A stretch of 64,000 nucleotides of DNA, from the NCBI GenBank assembly GCA_035578905.1, contig JAQJVL010000103.1:620001-684000 (forward strand). Direction: 5' to 3'. The notes beneath the pieces were generated by a model. It was not told the DNA's origin, searched no databases, and worked only from the letters and a program-made list of their open reading frames with translations. Shown here piece after piece: positions 1 to 11,408 of the stretch. Position 1 is the first letter of the stretch. Every line of letters begins with the position of its first letter. The position numbers and the translations under genes were made by a program. Origin of the DNA: Stictocephala bisonia (Eukaryota > Arthropoda > Insecta > Hemiptera > Membracidae).

Positions 1-225
1 GTAGAGTACACTAAGGAATTGTACACTAATGTATGGTACACTAATGTAGGTTACAATAATGTATGGTACACTAATGTAGAGTAAACTAATGTATAGTACA
101 CTAAGGAATGGTACACTAATGTATGGTACACTAATGTATGCCACACTAATGTATGGTACACTAACGTATGGTACACTAGGGTATGATACACTAATGTAGG
201 ATAGACTAATGTAGAGTTCACTAAT
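1..225. repeat. 15-bp minisatellite
   Basis: About 15 degenerate tandem copies of a 15-bp unit close to GTATGGTACACTAAT. Variants such as GTAGAGTAC and GGAATGGTAC are scattered through the array. It starts at the window edge, so its true length is unknown. Confidence 0.9.
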
Positions 226-537
226 GAGTGTGCATTCGTTTTCGAGTCAAGGTTAGTTAAGAAAGTTTAGTAATACCGTTGTATTTTAAGAAAATTACAA
301 ACTAACATACCATTTTATTTATTTATTTATTTATTAACTTGTAAATAGTGTCCCAGTAAGAACTTAAGATTTAAATTGGTAACAAAATTTACTTTCACAT
401 TAAGTTTTAAAATGCCATATTTTAATTAAAGTCGTAGAGTACATTACCTCTCTGATTATGTTATACGAAGGGATATTCCTAAATACTTCAAGTGCCAGCT
501 CCGTTACTCAAGTGACGTCATTGTACTATCATAGTTA
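226..537. other. AT-rich non-coding stretch
   Basis: No open frame or recognisable element is seen. A short ATTT run lies near 313-337. Confidence 0.6.
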
Positions 538-765
538 GCCAGTAGCCTTGACCGGAGGGTTCCTACGTCATCGCAAGATAACGGAGTCAAGCAACATCGA
601 GCGTGATTGTTTCTTGGAGGGGTGACCGTCTGAGCGATCCCGTCCTTGCACGCAGCCCACCTGTCCGGTCATTGGTGGTGGTTCGGAAGTCACCCTTAAG
701 CCTTTGGTCCTCAGGTTTATAGTTGGTAGAGAGGGCTTCTAAGCCCTACTTTCGCCTGGTTAATT
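538..765 (+). mobile_element. 5S-rRNA-derived SINE, copy 1
   Basis: The segment from about 570 to 640 resembles the 3' half of 5S rRNA, including CAAGCAACATCGAGCGTG (A-box side) and GGAGGGGTGACCGTCTGAG (C-box side), the internal promoter read by TFIIIA and RNA polymerase III. It starts GCCAGTAGCC and ends in a short hairpin tail (GGGCTTCTAAGCCC). Two more copies sit at 21860 and 62228 with the same layout, so this is a dispersed family and not a 5S gene. Overall divergence from 5S is too high for a working rRNA. Confidence 0.75.
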
Positions 766-1523
766 AAGACAATGTTTAACTTTTTTTGTATTTTTCTTAA
801 AATTGCACGTTTACGTTGTTCAAAAAGTACCTCGTATGCCAAATTGTGCTGACCTAACAAATTCGTAACAAAGCTCAATGGTAATAAAGGCTCTGATTTG
901 CTGATAAATTATATGTATCTAGAGAGAATAAAGAGTAGATGAGCCACGTGTAATGATCCATATGATTATAGTTTTTGAATAATGAATTTTTTTGTTTTGT
1001 ATTTAATTTTGTATTTTTTAGATTAAGCTTGAAAAGTTCCAAATTACCTGGTGGCAAATGTTAACTCATTTGATAACATTTCTCTCATGTTTACACACTC
1101 TTGTGGCTAAATTTCATCAACATTACTACGATTTTCTACTTTGAAGTCTTCAATGGTTTGAGACAATTTTCTTTGGGGCTTTGAAGTTGCTTGTGTACGC
1201 CCCGTATTCCACAGAGCATTCACGACGTCAAAGGAAACTCATCGTGTTGTCAATAACATTTAGCTACAAACTCTATGAAAGTGATAAAAAAACGTTGTAA
1301 AGAGAATTAGTTTGTCTCCAGGCTGCAGGTGGACACTTATCAGATATAGTATTTCATAAGTAAGCAGAAGTAACGTTATTTAAGACATATATTTTATTTT
1401 TCATATTCAGTGACGATTTTTTTTTTTTTTTTTGACATTGTAAGTCCGGCTTTCTTACAGGATACCTCGTAAATTATCGAATATTTTTAAGACGTATTTA
1501 AGTCGTTAATTGGTATGTACGAG
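766..1523. other. non-coding stretch
   Basis: No gene is recognised. A poly-T run lies at about 1417-1433. Short open frames here have no recognisable content. Confidence 0.6.
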
Positions 1524-1526
1524 TAT

Positions 1527-1557
<31 letters not shown>
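1524..1557. repeat. TA microsatellite
   Basis: Slightly imperfect TA repeat directly abutting the left end of the mariner element. The TA target duplication of that element is hidden in it. Confidence 0.85.
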
Positions 1558-1607
1558 CAGGGTGTCCCATAAGTAAAGTGCCAAACTCTGGGAAAAGGTT
1601 ATATGGG
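1558..1607 (+). repeat. left terminal inverted repeat of mariner element
   Basis: 50 bp, matching the reverse complement of 4711-4760 at 49 positions. Confidence 0.9.
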
Positions 1608-2499
1608 CCCCCCCACCCTATCCATTTGTTTCCAAACACTTGATTTAAATGTCGCCTTACATCCAATGAAAAGTGTGGTGGTGCACCGTCTTGCATAAAC
1701 CACATATTGTTTCCCAAATAATGGGGTAAGTTTTCTAGCAGTTCGGGAAGATCTTGTGTTAAAAAATTTAAGTAAGACACACCATTAAGTCGGTTGGGTA
1801 AAAACAATGGCCCTATGAGATTGTCCCCAACAATGCCTATCCAAACATTGAGAGAAAAGCGCACTTGATACCTTCTTTGTGATATTTCATGAGGGTTTTC
1901 ATCGGCCCAGGAGTGATTATTATGATAATTAAAAATACCTTCTCTAGAGAACCCAGCCTCATCGGTAAATAAAATGTTGGAGAGAAACAGATGAAGTAAT
2001 GCGATCTGTTGTAAGAACCATTGACATATGTTAATACGGGGTGGAAAGTCCCTATCAGTTAGGCATTGCACCCTTTGGATATGGTAAGGATACAACTGCT
2101 ATTATGTAGAATCCGCCACACTGAACTTTTCGTAATACCATGTTCAAGCGATATTCTTCTAACACTAGTACTTGGGTCTTCTTCCACGGCCGTCAAAACT
2201 GTTTCCTGATTATTTAATGTCTGTACAGAAACAGCCCGTCCAGTCTTCTCAATAAATTTTAGTGTTCCACGTTCCCTCAAATTCCTGTGCACATTTACAA
2301 ACACTTTCCTACATGGAATTCGTCGGTTGGGAAACCTTTCTGCGTAAAGGCGGCATGCCTCACGCAAATTCCCATTAGCTAAGCCATAAATAAAATGAAT
2401 ATCAGTTAGCTCAAGATTCCCAGGGCGAGCCTCAGCTACTGGGCGGGTCGCAGGTGGCGGATAGCGAATGTTCCACCTCGTCATTGATGGGGTGGACAA
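1590..2499 (-). pseudogene. broken mariner-like transposase (DDE type)
   Basis: A cut-and-paste transposase read on the minus strand in two overlapping frames. The N-terminal part (2499 to about 2098) has the helix-turn-helix region with ELTDIHFIYGLANGN, PNRRIP and VEEDPSTSVRRIS. A one-base frame change near 2095 leads into YPYHIQRVQ and the catalytic core: FTDEAGF carries the first catalytic Asp and MQDGAPPHF the second. The C-terminal part breaks off after WIGWGGPYN and runs directly into the terminal repeat. The third catalytic acidic residue and the end of the domain are therefore deleted. The family is the arthropod group with VWADENPH/SWADENPH and QDGAPPH motifs. The original start is uncertain because the frame upstream of ELTDIH looks altered, perhaps by the nested LINE. 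Nonfunctional. Confidence 0.85.
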
Positions 2500-2504
2500 C
2501 TGCG

Positions 2505-4140
2505 AATAAGGGGAAACCCTAATAAGCAGTCCCGGACCGAGGTTCGCAGGGGCAGCTGAGGTGTGCAGCTGACGGGCTTAGTGACCCCGCGGTACCCTGA
2601 ACTCATTACCACACACACTTATAGTTACATACCTAAGGACCGCACTGAGTCCTTAGATAATGAACCGAGCATGGGAGCAGAGGGCAGCCTCACTGGCCAG
2701 CCCTTGTTTTCCATTGCTCGGGCCAAATCAATTTCGGGGGGGACAGGTATCTCTCCGATTCTGAATCCAACTTGGCTGAGGACCGCTCAGAGCCCTCAGA
2801 CAAGGACCTTGGCACGGGGAACGAAGGTAGCCAAGTAGGCCAGTCTGAAGTCCCCGCTGCTCGGGTCATGGGTTCGGCGGAGGGGGGCATGTCGCTCTCT
2901 GACCTCGAAAACATCCTTCTCGGAGCCCAGGCTCTGATCAGCTCGATCGGACGGCTGAGCCTCTGTATAGGATGAAGATAGCCAGGAGAAGCACTCCTGG
3001 CAATCAGAGGAAAAGGCCTATAAGCCTCAACTGACTGATCACTGGAGGGGGTCCTGTACAGGTCACTCCTCAGTGGTCAATCTAGTAAACGATGAGGTAC
3101 TCTCAATGAGGTTTGACTTCATTGGGACTAAGTATCTTTTCACCAGACCCCATACTGTGGATTTTGGGTCGAGGGAGTACTGGGACGCTGTTAGTAGCCC
3201 GGTTTCTTCTCACGACCTAATTGTATGGTTCACAGACGGGTCAAGAATAGGCAACAGAGCTGGATTTGGTGTCTATACTGGTGACCCTAGGACCAACGCG
3301 TGCGTGAGCCTGGGAGTGTATGGCACCGTGTTCCAAGCTGAAGTCGCCATACGTTCAGCGCAAATTATGATAGAGGTTTGCGGGAAACATATCCATATCC
3401 TCTCAGATAGTCAGGCGGCCTTGGGGGCCCTTGACTCCTGGAAGGTTTCGTCTGGTCTGGTCTGGGAATGTGTGGAGTCCCTCAGCATCCTGGGTTCAAG
3501 AAATCAGGTCCTGCTGGAATGCATCCCAGGAAATAGGGGAATAGAAGGCAGCGTGCAGGCCGATGCCTTGGCTAGGGAAGGTGCTATTAAGCCCTTCATT
3601 GGTCCTGAGCCGGCCTGCGGCGTTTCGGCTGCAGCTGTCAAAATAGCAACCAAAACTAGGTCCCAGACATCTGGAAAGATGGCGGCGGTTCCCAGGGCAA
3701 GGACTCGGCAAGCTTCTTGTCAGAAATCCTTCCCAGAAGTCAACAAAGTAACTTCTTTGGTTGAGTAAATTTTACGTAAAGTTGGTGGTGGGACTCATCA
3801 CCGGTTACGGTAAATTCCGGAGGCATCTAAGAACAGCGGGACTCCTTACGGAGGATCCCATCTGTCGCCTCTGTGGGTTGGACGAAGAGTCGGCAGAACA
3901 CACTGTCCGGGAGCGTGAGGCTCTTGGTGCCAGCAGAAGAGTACCTTTTGAAGGCTCACCTCTGGGACAATCGGAAATTACTAATCTAGTGAAGAAGCTC
4001 CTTGGCCTGGTCAAGGATTGCCAGCTTTACGACAATTAGGCACCGGGATTGGCACAAAAAGCCTCAGGCTTCGTTGCAAGGGTTGGCTGGACCAACTGCA
4101 TATCCCCTTTTACTCTAACTCTAACTCTAACTCTAGCTCA
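2505..4140 (+). mobile_element. internally deleted non-LTR retrotransposon
   Basis: A GC-richer block inside the mariner element. Its 5' part (about 2505-3060) is GC-rich and holds only short open frames (for example 2772-2975), like a 5' leader and the start of ORF1. The 3' part holds an RNase H domain and the C-terminal end of ORF2. The endonuclease and reverse-transcriptase regions are absent. The 3' end carries about four CTCTAA repeats (around 4115-4136), like the short tandem tails of I- or R1-type LINEs. Boundaries are estimated from the change in composition, and no target duplication was found by eye. Confidence 0.65.
3073..4039 (+). pseudogene. LINE ORF2 3' part: RNase H plus C-terminal domain
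   Basis: Residues IVWFTDGSR, FQAEVAIRS, ILSDSQAAL and QADALAREG supply the D-E-D-D acidic set of an RNase H domain, which removes RNA from RNA-DNA hybrids during reverse transcription. The usual PGHRG His is Asn here (PGNRGIEG), which would probably weaken it. Downstream, in a second frame from about 3761, come TGYGKFRRHLRTAGLL and CRLCGLDEESAEHTV, the Cys/His-containing end typical of I/R1/Loa-type ORF2. The two frames (3073-3768 and 3761-4039) need a frameshift to join. No reverse-transcriptase motifs precede the RNase H region, so the copy is dead. Confidence 0.75.
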
Positions 4141-4710
4141 AGATTAGAATAACTATGGTTCGGCATTTGAACAAACAGAATTTCAACCTAACCTGATCAC
4201 ATTAATGACATTTGAAGTAAACAAAACAATGATAACAACAATGCAACAATACAACTCAACAACCACATGTTTTTTCATCAGTTTATTTTAATCAGCTGAT
4301 CAGCTGATTGGGGCTATTTACAACAAATGGATTTGTTGCTACCTCTTAACACACATTTCAATGTATCTCGGTTATTTTTTGTCCGATTGTCATGTTTTTG
4401 GTGTTGACAGATTAGAAATAAAATTGTCTAAAAAAATTGTTCAAAGTGAATTTTTTTATTCTTTACCGTTTTTCCGCCATTTTGGTTTAAAAGTTTAAAA
4501 TGGCTGCCATTTTGAAATTTTAAATTGGACAAAATTGAATTTTTTTCTACAGTAGGTCTCTGGTATTTTAACATACTTACCGAGTTTTCTAAAGATCGGT
4601 TGGAAAAATTTAAAGATAAAAATTATTTAGTAAAAAATTCAAAATGGTGGATATCTGGTAAACAAAGCGTTTTTGGAAAAAAAATATTCTTCTTTTTCTC
4701 TTTATTTTGA

Positions 4711-4757
4711 CCCATATAACCTTTTCCCAGAGTTTGGCACTTTACTTATGGGACAAC

Positions 4758-4760
<3 letters not shown>
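4711..4760 (-). repeat. right terminal inverted repeat of mariner element
   Basis: Ends ...GGGACAACCTG followed by TA. It pairs with 1558-1607. Confidence 0.9.

Positions 4761-4814
<54 letters not shown>
4761..4814. repeat. TA microsatellite
   Basis: About 27 perfect TA units right after the mariner right end. Confidence 0.95.
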
Positions 4815-4817
<3 letters not shown>

Positions 4818-6596
4818 AAATTTTCTTCAAGTTCAGTTTTGTTTAGTTCCACGACACGTTGCTACATTTTTACCCAGTTTTCCTCCAAATGTTTGGTTCC
4901 TCTGTATACACAGTATGGTATATATCCTCACAGGGCCTCCAGTCCTGTATAACTGAGATATATTGTAATGTCCGTTCATGTCCTAAAGTTTTAATGTCCT
5001 CCCTCTGCGGCCGTTCTCAATTTTTACTTCAAATTTATGTTTAAACTCGACGTCGTGTGTAGCCTAAATCCTCAAGGGATTTTCAATTCCAAAATGTCAA
5101 ATAAGTTATAATGTATGACTCTGGCTCTCACAGTTTCTCTCAGTGGCAATTCTTAATGTCATCTAATATTAAATATAGAGATCAAGAATAATAAACGTTT
5201 TCTGATTTCAATAACATTCTAATCTAAATTTGGTAATTGTTCACTTTCTAGCCTCTTCTGAAAATACCATTTTTTGCTGAAAAAGTTGTGAAATGTGAGT
5301 TTATATCTCCTAAAGAGGTTTTGGCCCGAAAATACATTTATTTTACTTACATAACTAAAATTATCTTAACTGTCTATTTACTCAACAAAAATACGTAATT
5401 TGTGTTAAATCCGGGTGCCTGACCTCCGGGACGGCCTACTATCCGTCCTTCTGGTGGGAATATTTACGAGAATTCTGTTTTCGTGGTTAAAAGTTGGTGT
5501 TTATAATGATCACGTAATGGCCGCCAATTACGATTCATCGTGAAAGTAGTTTTTCTGTTATGCCTCGAGACCTAATTGTTATAGACCAAAATAGTTTTCA
5601 AATTCGTATTTAGCGCAGAAAACACATCAAAATATTGAAAATTTTAAAATTTCATATGAATTAATATAAATGTATCTGAAATACTAAAAGCTGTAACGCT
5701 GTTTTTTTAGATTTTTTTCGGTAAAATCCGTGATTTCCGCAAAATGATAAGCATATCTCGTGAAAATATAGAGAATTTTTAAAAATTTAAGGCTAAGGTT
5801 TTGAATGTTGTTACTTATGGAGTATTCTTATCACCATCCACTGTTATATCAAACGAAATCTTTTTAGTTTCGTATTATGGACACAAGAAATTATGTTTGG
5901 AAGTAGATCACACAAAGAGACACTGAATCTTATTTATTACACAGTCAAAGTGATTCAGGTCATATAATAAATCTTAGTTCATTAGATTTTTATTTTTGTG
6001 AGAATATTTTCTTTAACAAGTATTTTTATACGTGTAGTAATAATTTAATCTATTAAAAATCCTATTAGATTTTGTTTTATATTAAAATCATATTATTGTA
6101 TATTTTATTAAATTATTGAATTGTCCATGTAAAAATCCTAAACTCTGTGTTAAAAATCCTGAATAACTGTAATATGATCCTTTTTATTAAAATCCTTATG
6201 ACTAGTATTTACGAAAATATATTTTGAAATAAGTTATAATTACCATTTTCATAAATAAAACTAAACATTGTACACAAATAAAGCTATTTTTAAGCATATT
6301 ATACACCCATAACAATGAGACACAATGTAAACAGTGTACTCTGGATGAGGGAAGGGGGTAATGAATAGAGATAATATTTACTGCACAACATTTATATTCT
6401 CAATGGAGTATGTTCATTCTTCAGCTATGGTACATTTTTATTATTCAAGTATAGTATTTTTTGTCTAAATTCTGCCCCGTTGAGAGTTCATTGTTTACAT
6501 CTAGCTTGAAAACTGTCAAACTTACGTATTTTAATTTAACATTAGATAATGTATGATAAACTAACTATTTTTATTATTGGTTCGGGTAGAAAATGA
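4815..6596. other. non-coding stretch
   Basis: AT-rich with a GC-richer island near 5405-5460. No open frame longer than about 60 codons has recognisable content, and no repeat shared with the rest of the window was noticed. Confidence 0.6.
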
Positions 6597-7075
6597 CGTG
6601 CGTTTTATATGTAGTGGTTCCAGCGACAAAAGGGAATCTTTCCACCGCTGAGCTGCCTTACTTCAAGGGCGTGACTAACTTCACCCTTCAAGTGTTCAAC
6701 TTCCGCAACAGTGTTTAGTTGAAAAAATAACTATAATGAACTGTACAAGTATGTTAAATGTCTTGTTTCCATTACTATTCATTGTGTTATTGCCATTATT
6801 AATTATTGCTCTTTGAGTACCGTAAATGATTTGATTTAATCGATCTCAGCTTGATTCGTTGGTATTAATCAAACCACCAATGGTCCCTACTGTTACTGAC
6901 GTAATGGGCGGAGCTTGCTAATGCGCAGTCAGCATGTAGCCTACTGCTCTGGTTTCCATGACAACTTTTAAATGTACTTATACAGTGGGGAAAGAGTAGT
7001 TCTCTGTCTCATATACACTTTTCTTTGCATCTAACCCGTACAAGTGAGTTGAAAAGGTCGTGTTCTAAGCGGCTT
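6597..7075 (+). repeat. dispersed repeat R, copy 1
   Basis: Shares scattered blocks in the same order with 39757-40560: GTAGTGGTTCCAG/GTAGGGGTTCCAG near the start, GGCGGAGCTT with CCATGACAAC in the middle, and TCTGTCTCA then GGTCG...AGCGGC at the end. No coding content. The shared order suggests an old non-autonomous element or LTR-like fragment of unknown class. Confidence 0.5.
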
Positions 7076-7465
7076 ATGTATGGGAGTACATAGTGAAATG
7101 TATCAGGAATATATCTGACTACTCAACCTGATTGTTTACGTGCACGAGTGATCATTACTTCAGTTAATAATAAAGCATGAATAATCATAATGTTTATATC
7201 TAATACTTCATTAAATATTAATAATTATCAGATATTTAATATAAATTTCAAATATTATATAACTACTGTAATGAGTATCGGTGAACTATTTTAATATATT
7301 AAATTTAACCACACTATTATTTCACCCTAAACAGTTATGAGGACAATTATTTTAAGATAACTTTATTTACTATTTAGAAAATTAATAATGGGAATGTTTC
7401 CTCTTTATTACAACCAATAGGAGCTATTACTATTGGGAAGTTATTTTTTTTTTTTTTTTTTTTTT
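7076..7465. other. AT-rich stretch with poly-T
   Basis: No gene seen. It ends in a poly-T run at about 7445-7465. Confidence 0.6.
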
Positions 7466-7774
7466 GAAGTTATACTTCTTTGCGCCCGATAGACACTTTG
7501 GGATGGGATGTTGGTCGAGAAACCGCGTCACGCTGAAAAGTAAGAACAAAGTTTTAAGAACTATCGATTAATCGATTGTTAATCGAAGAAATTTAATCGA
7601 AGAAATTACTGATAATGATAATATAGGTGTATAATATAATAATGAAGTCACGTATAATATATTGAAGATAAATATATTGAATAATATTGAAAAATGTCTT
7701 ATAATTCATTTATATATCCTGTCTGTTTGTGTGCGTGAGTAGGTGTATGAGAATGGCCAAAGAAGTATAACTTC
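7466..7774. mobile_element. small inverted-repeat element
   Basis: A perfect 17-bp inverted pair, GAAGTTATACTTCTTTG at 7466 and its complement at 7758, encloses about 275 bp without coding capacity. It lies between a poly-T run and a T-rich flank. The size and inverted ends suit a MITE, but no target duplication was identified, so the class is open. Confidence 0.5.
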
Positions 7775-7857
7775 CACCGTGTGGTCCGACGCACACCCAA
7801 TTTTTTTTACCTAAATTGTACATTCAAAAGGGTTAAATTGTAAATGGCATAAAGATC

Positions 7858-8222
7858 CCTCCTACCTACATGGGGACAAAGTGTTTGGAAGATTGTATGC
7901 GATAGATCGACGTGGATACTACTAGAGAAGTCTGGGGTGTCCATGTTAGATGGTAATCAAGGTCTGAACCTTGTATCTGAATGTTGAGTAGGGAAGAGAA
8001 CTGAGTGTCAGACTTGTCAGCTGAAAATCAGACCAGCACTATGTGGTTCGTATTCCACGTAAAATTGTAGGTACTATAGTTGCCCTGGTTATTGGAGTAT
8101 TAATAAATAGTCCTTTCTGAGCTAAATCGAACTCAATTATTAACAATGACTACACTCATTCACCCCTCATATTCGTCCATACCTCTACGATTGACGTTTT
8201 AGAAATTAATAATGAATACACA
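7858..8222 (+). mobile_element. tRNA-type SINE family B, copy 1 (head-truncated)
   Basis: Matches the body and tail of family B: GACAAAGTGTTTGG, ACTACTAGAGAAGTCTGG, GAACTGAGTGTCAG, GAAAATCAGACCA, then the B-box-like GTGGTTCGTATTCCACGT and the shared tail with AACAATGACTACACTC. It ends near GAAATTAATAATGAA. The A-box head seen at 43930-43950 is missing, and part of the region after GCGATAG is deleted. Confidence 0.85.
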
Positions 8223-8847
8223 TAAATATATAATACTCAAAGAGCAGGTGGAGTTGACTAATGGTCCACCCACCCTACAACCATACGGTCAAGTTCAGCT
8301 AATGATGACCAGCCCATCTACCATCCTATTAAAAATCCTATTATTTTGGTACAGAGATTTGATTTTCATTAGAATATGACCAACTTGTTGTGATCAGTGG
8401 TAAAGGTACATTGTGATTTGTGTGAAGGATACGTCGTGATTATTGGGTAAGTGTTGGAAGATACCTTACGATTAATGGGGAATATAAATTAGTAAGACAA
8501 AGAGAATCACACCTTTTAAGTTAAAGTAAAAGAATTCACTCCTTATAACTTAATGTGAAGTAAGTCTTAGAGTAAATGTAATCGCACCTTTTACCTTAGG
8601 GTAAAGGGTTCTTGAATGACTTAGGTATAACTCACAGCTCCTTTTAAGAGGTTATATCCTAATGATAAGTAGAAAACCTGTGCGAAAATCCATGAAAATA
8701 GTTTTCATTTATGATTCCGTTTTATTGCCAGATCAAGAAACATTATAATAAAGATGCCTTAGACTATAGGAAGTTTCACTTTATTATTTGTGGTAAAAGA
8801 AACTGTAGATTATAATTTGGAGGAATAAACTTCTTGCAAGGACGTAA
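8223..8847. other. non-coding stretch
   Basis: No gene. The words ACCTTTTA and TAAAGTAAA recur loosely between 8505 and 8650, without a clear repeat unit. Confidence 0.5.
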
Positions 8848-9180
8848 GACATGGTTTCCATTGGCGTGTAAACTACTAGAGAAGTCTGTGGAGTCTCTGT
8901 TGGATGGTAGTCAAGGTTCAGATGTTGTTTAGGGAAGAGAACTGAGTGTCAGACTTGTCAGTTAGCTGAAAATCAGACCAGGTATATGTGGTTTGTATTC
9001 CACGTACAGCTTTTGGTCCCTTATTTGCTCTTGCTATTGGGCTATTAATAAATAGTCCTTTCAGAGCTAAGTCTAACTAAGATAATAACAATGACTAAAT
9101 TCGTTCATCTACATTTATCACCCTCATTCACTCTTTACATTCACCCAAACCTCTACGATCGGCGTCTTACAAATGAATAT
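8848..9180 (+). mobile_element. SINE family B, copy 2 (5'-truncated)
   Basis: Starts inside the body (AACTACTAGAGAAGTCTG) and continues through GTGGTTTGTATTCCACGT to the family tail with ACGATCGGCGTCTTA. It lies less than 700 bp from copy 1 in the same orientation but is differently diverged, so a separate insertion is more likely than duplication. Confidence 0.85.
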
Positions 9181-9606
9181 ATTAGTGTAAGAATATGGAG
9201 TTAATAGTTAATGAGTATGATGTCATTGGTCTAAGAGATGTCCTAATTTTACTAAGTGTCATTTATGTCCCTATGATATGAAAGGCATGTCTTAGGGAAG
9301 AAGGGTGATTAGATTATAATTAATCTAAATTTAAAAATGAGACAATGCCTTCATAGTAATTTGAATAATACAGTCCCTTTCAGCTGAAACCCCATTGCAG
9401 TGAATTGTGATGATAGAGTTAAGTTGTTTAATTGTAATTTTATAATATGATTTTTTTGTTTAACCCTTTTCTTGGCAAAAAATTAAATTCTTGACAATAT
9501 TAAAAAATATGGCACTAATGTGTCGAAAATGTCCTACCTTAAACATAAAAAATAATGAAAAAATCTATTTAGGCATTATCTATGGTTTTTATGTAAAATT
9601 ATTAAT

Positions 9607-9676
9607 GTATCTTTTTGGATACTTTGCCATATTAACGGTAAATGAAAATTATTTATTAGTGTATCCAAAAAGACAG
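9607..9676. repeat. piggyBac left subterminal palindromic motifs
   Basis: Two copies of a 16-bp near-palindrome at 9607-9622 (GTATCTTTTTGGATAC) and 9661-9676 (GTATCCAAAAAGACAG), 54 bp apart. They are mirror versions of the repeats near the right end and may be transposase-binding sites. That role is inference from position and symmetry. Confidence 0.8.
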
Positions 9677-9785
9677 TATGCCGAGTAGGCCTAAAGGTCA
9701 GTCATTTAGGAAAAAACAATAAACTTTATAATTTATTAGGTTTATTGATGACTATTCATGAAAAACAAATCAACCAACATTTGAT

Positions 9786-11194
9786 TTAAATCTTCTTATG
9801 GAAATTATAAAAACAGTTCTTTTCTTGGGTTAAGGACAATCGTATCCCACACTTCAAGCACTGCACTTTGGTCTGTCCCGTCTTACAATATCCACACCGA
9901 CCTTTATTTATCATTTGGGGAAAGTGCTCCATTCTGTCATATCTCAAGTCGTCATCAGGAGCTCTTCTCGGTTTCTTGATAACAACTTCTTTTGATGAAC
10001 ACTTAGGACTTGCAGAATACCTCTTTCCAGTTTTAATTAGATCAGCTGCTATATAATGGCGAAAAGCATTAAGAGGCAGTGGCTTTCCAGTCCCATGCTC
10101 ATTGAAGTCTCTTTTATATAGTAGCCAGGCATTGGAAATGCACATATCTAAGATTTGCGAGAAAATAGCCATATACCATCTGTGGGTTCGGAATGCAGTT
10201 CGATTATAGAGCTACGAACATATCTGCAAGATCCACCCCACCCATGAAACGATTGTACTGTTTGATTATGTGGGGGCACGTTACATCTTCTTTTGAACGA
10301 GGACCTCTAGTCTTTATTTTTCTTTGGAAACCTCTTAATTGTTCCTACTGGTTGTGCTTCACAATAGGTACTTGCGAGACAGACACTCCTATTATCTGCC
10401 CACTTTATCACACATACATTATGGTCATTATCGACAGACATATCATAGCTCCCTCTTCCTCTTTTTGCTAAAACTTTGTCAGCAACCAATGGGCAATTCC
10501 TCAAGCGATCGGTTATCAAGGTTCCTAAACCAAAAATTCCATATTTTTCCCTCAGAAGAATAAGAAGTTCTAAGGAACAAAAAAATTGTCAAAATAGACA
10601 AAAGAACAAATGGGCTGTTGAATTGATTTACAAAGAGAGATAACAACTTTAGCTCCAGAGCCGAGGAGTTCCACTGAGTTTGAAAATGAGTATTTCCTAA
10701 ATGTATCTTCATCCTCACCATACAATAAGAAGTCATATATCATGCCACTAACGCCAGCTCTGACAAAAACTTTAAATCCCCATTTCTTGGGTTTGTTTTT
10801 AAGGTATTGCCTTCTATTACCAGCACGTTTACCTTTATAGGGTACAACCATTTCATCAATACTATATTTTCATTCTTCAGGAATTGATGAGAAGTTTTGA
10901 CGGACAAGCTTTTGTAATTTGAATATCGTTCACTATATCTTCAAGTGTTGCCTCCAAATTACTATCCAAACAACCAATTTTGTATCTGTCCATTTCATTA
11001 TTACAACTAGATATGTCACCTGCTGCCTCTTCATCACTTGAACTTGATGGTCCATCGGAGTCATCAGGTGGAATGAGAGCAAGTATTGTTCGGGCTCGAC
11101 TACATGGAACTTGGGGTTTATTTTTAGGGCTCAGCTTGTTTCGTATTCGTGATGCCAGTAAAGTAGCTCTTTTATTTTTCAGTTGTCTATTCAT
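9786..11194 (-). pseudogene. broken piggyBac transposase
   Basis: Read right to left. The N-terminal piece (11194-10877) is MNRQLKN... with an acidic stretch (PPDDSDGPSSSSDEE). After a gap of the order of 100 or more residues, apparently deleted, comes SIDEMVVPYKGKR with the first catalytic Asp, then NKPKKWGFKVFVRAGVSG, then VYFDNFF with the second Asp. A frame change leads to LELLILLREKYGIFGLGTL. A further one near 10310 leads to IIKQYNRFMGGVDLADM with the third Asp, and a third near 10200 to WYMAIFSQILDMCISNAW. The end (9786-9900) is the Cys-rich C-terminal domain CGYCKTGQTKVQCLKCG...NCFYNFH. All three catalytic Asp residues are still legible, but at least three frameshifts and the deletion make it nonfunctional. 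Confidence 0.9.
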
Positions 11195-11408
11195 TTTCTG
11201 AAAAATAAAATATTGAGATTAGGCTATATTATAAGAAAGTATTATTTAATAGTAATATATCTGTGTATTAAACTTTGTCATAACAAATTGACGTACAAAA
11301 AGGGATTACAAAAATTAATAATTAGGATTTAGCTTAAGAATTAAAATTTACTATATAGCTTTTTGGGTACCTTATTGATGAATTTTATAAACTTGACACA
11401 TAGGCATG

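Larger units (their letters stand above)
1558..4760 (-). mobile_element. mariner/Tc1-like DNA transposon with nested LINE
   Basis: The two ends are 50-bp inverted repeats (1558-1607 and 4711-4760) that differ at one base, beginning CAGGGTGTCCCATAAGTAAA. Both are flanked by TA, the target of the IS630-Tc1-mariner superfamily, here inside TA microsatellites. The interior holds a minus-strand transposase remnant next to the left end, an inserted non-LTR retrotransposon at about 2505-4140, and AT-rich sequence to the right end that was probably the transposase 5' untranslated region. The nearly identical ends suggest the copy is not very old, although the transposase is broken. Confidence 0.85.

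Noticed and set aside
538..765. 5S-like sequences considered as functional 5S rRNA genes
   Set aside because: Only the internal promoter half aligns well. The 5' third and 3' end do not form the 5S structure, and the copies have unrelated bodies and tails.
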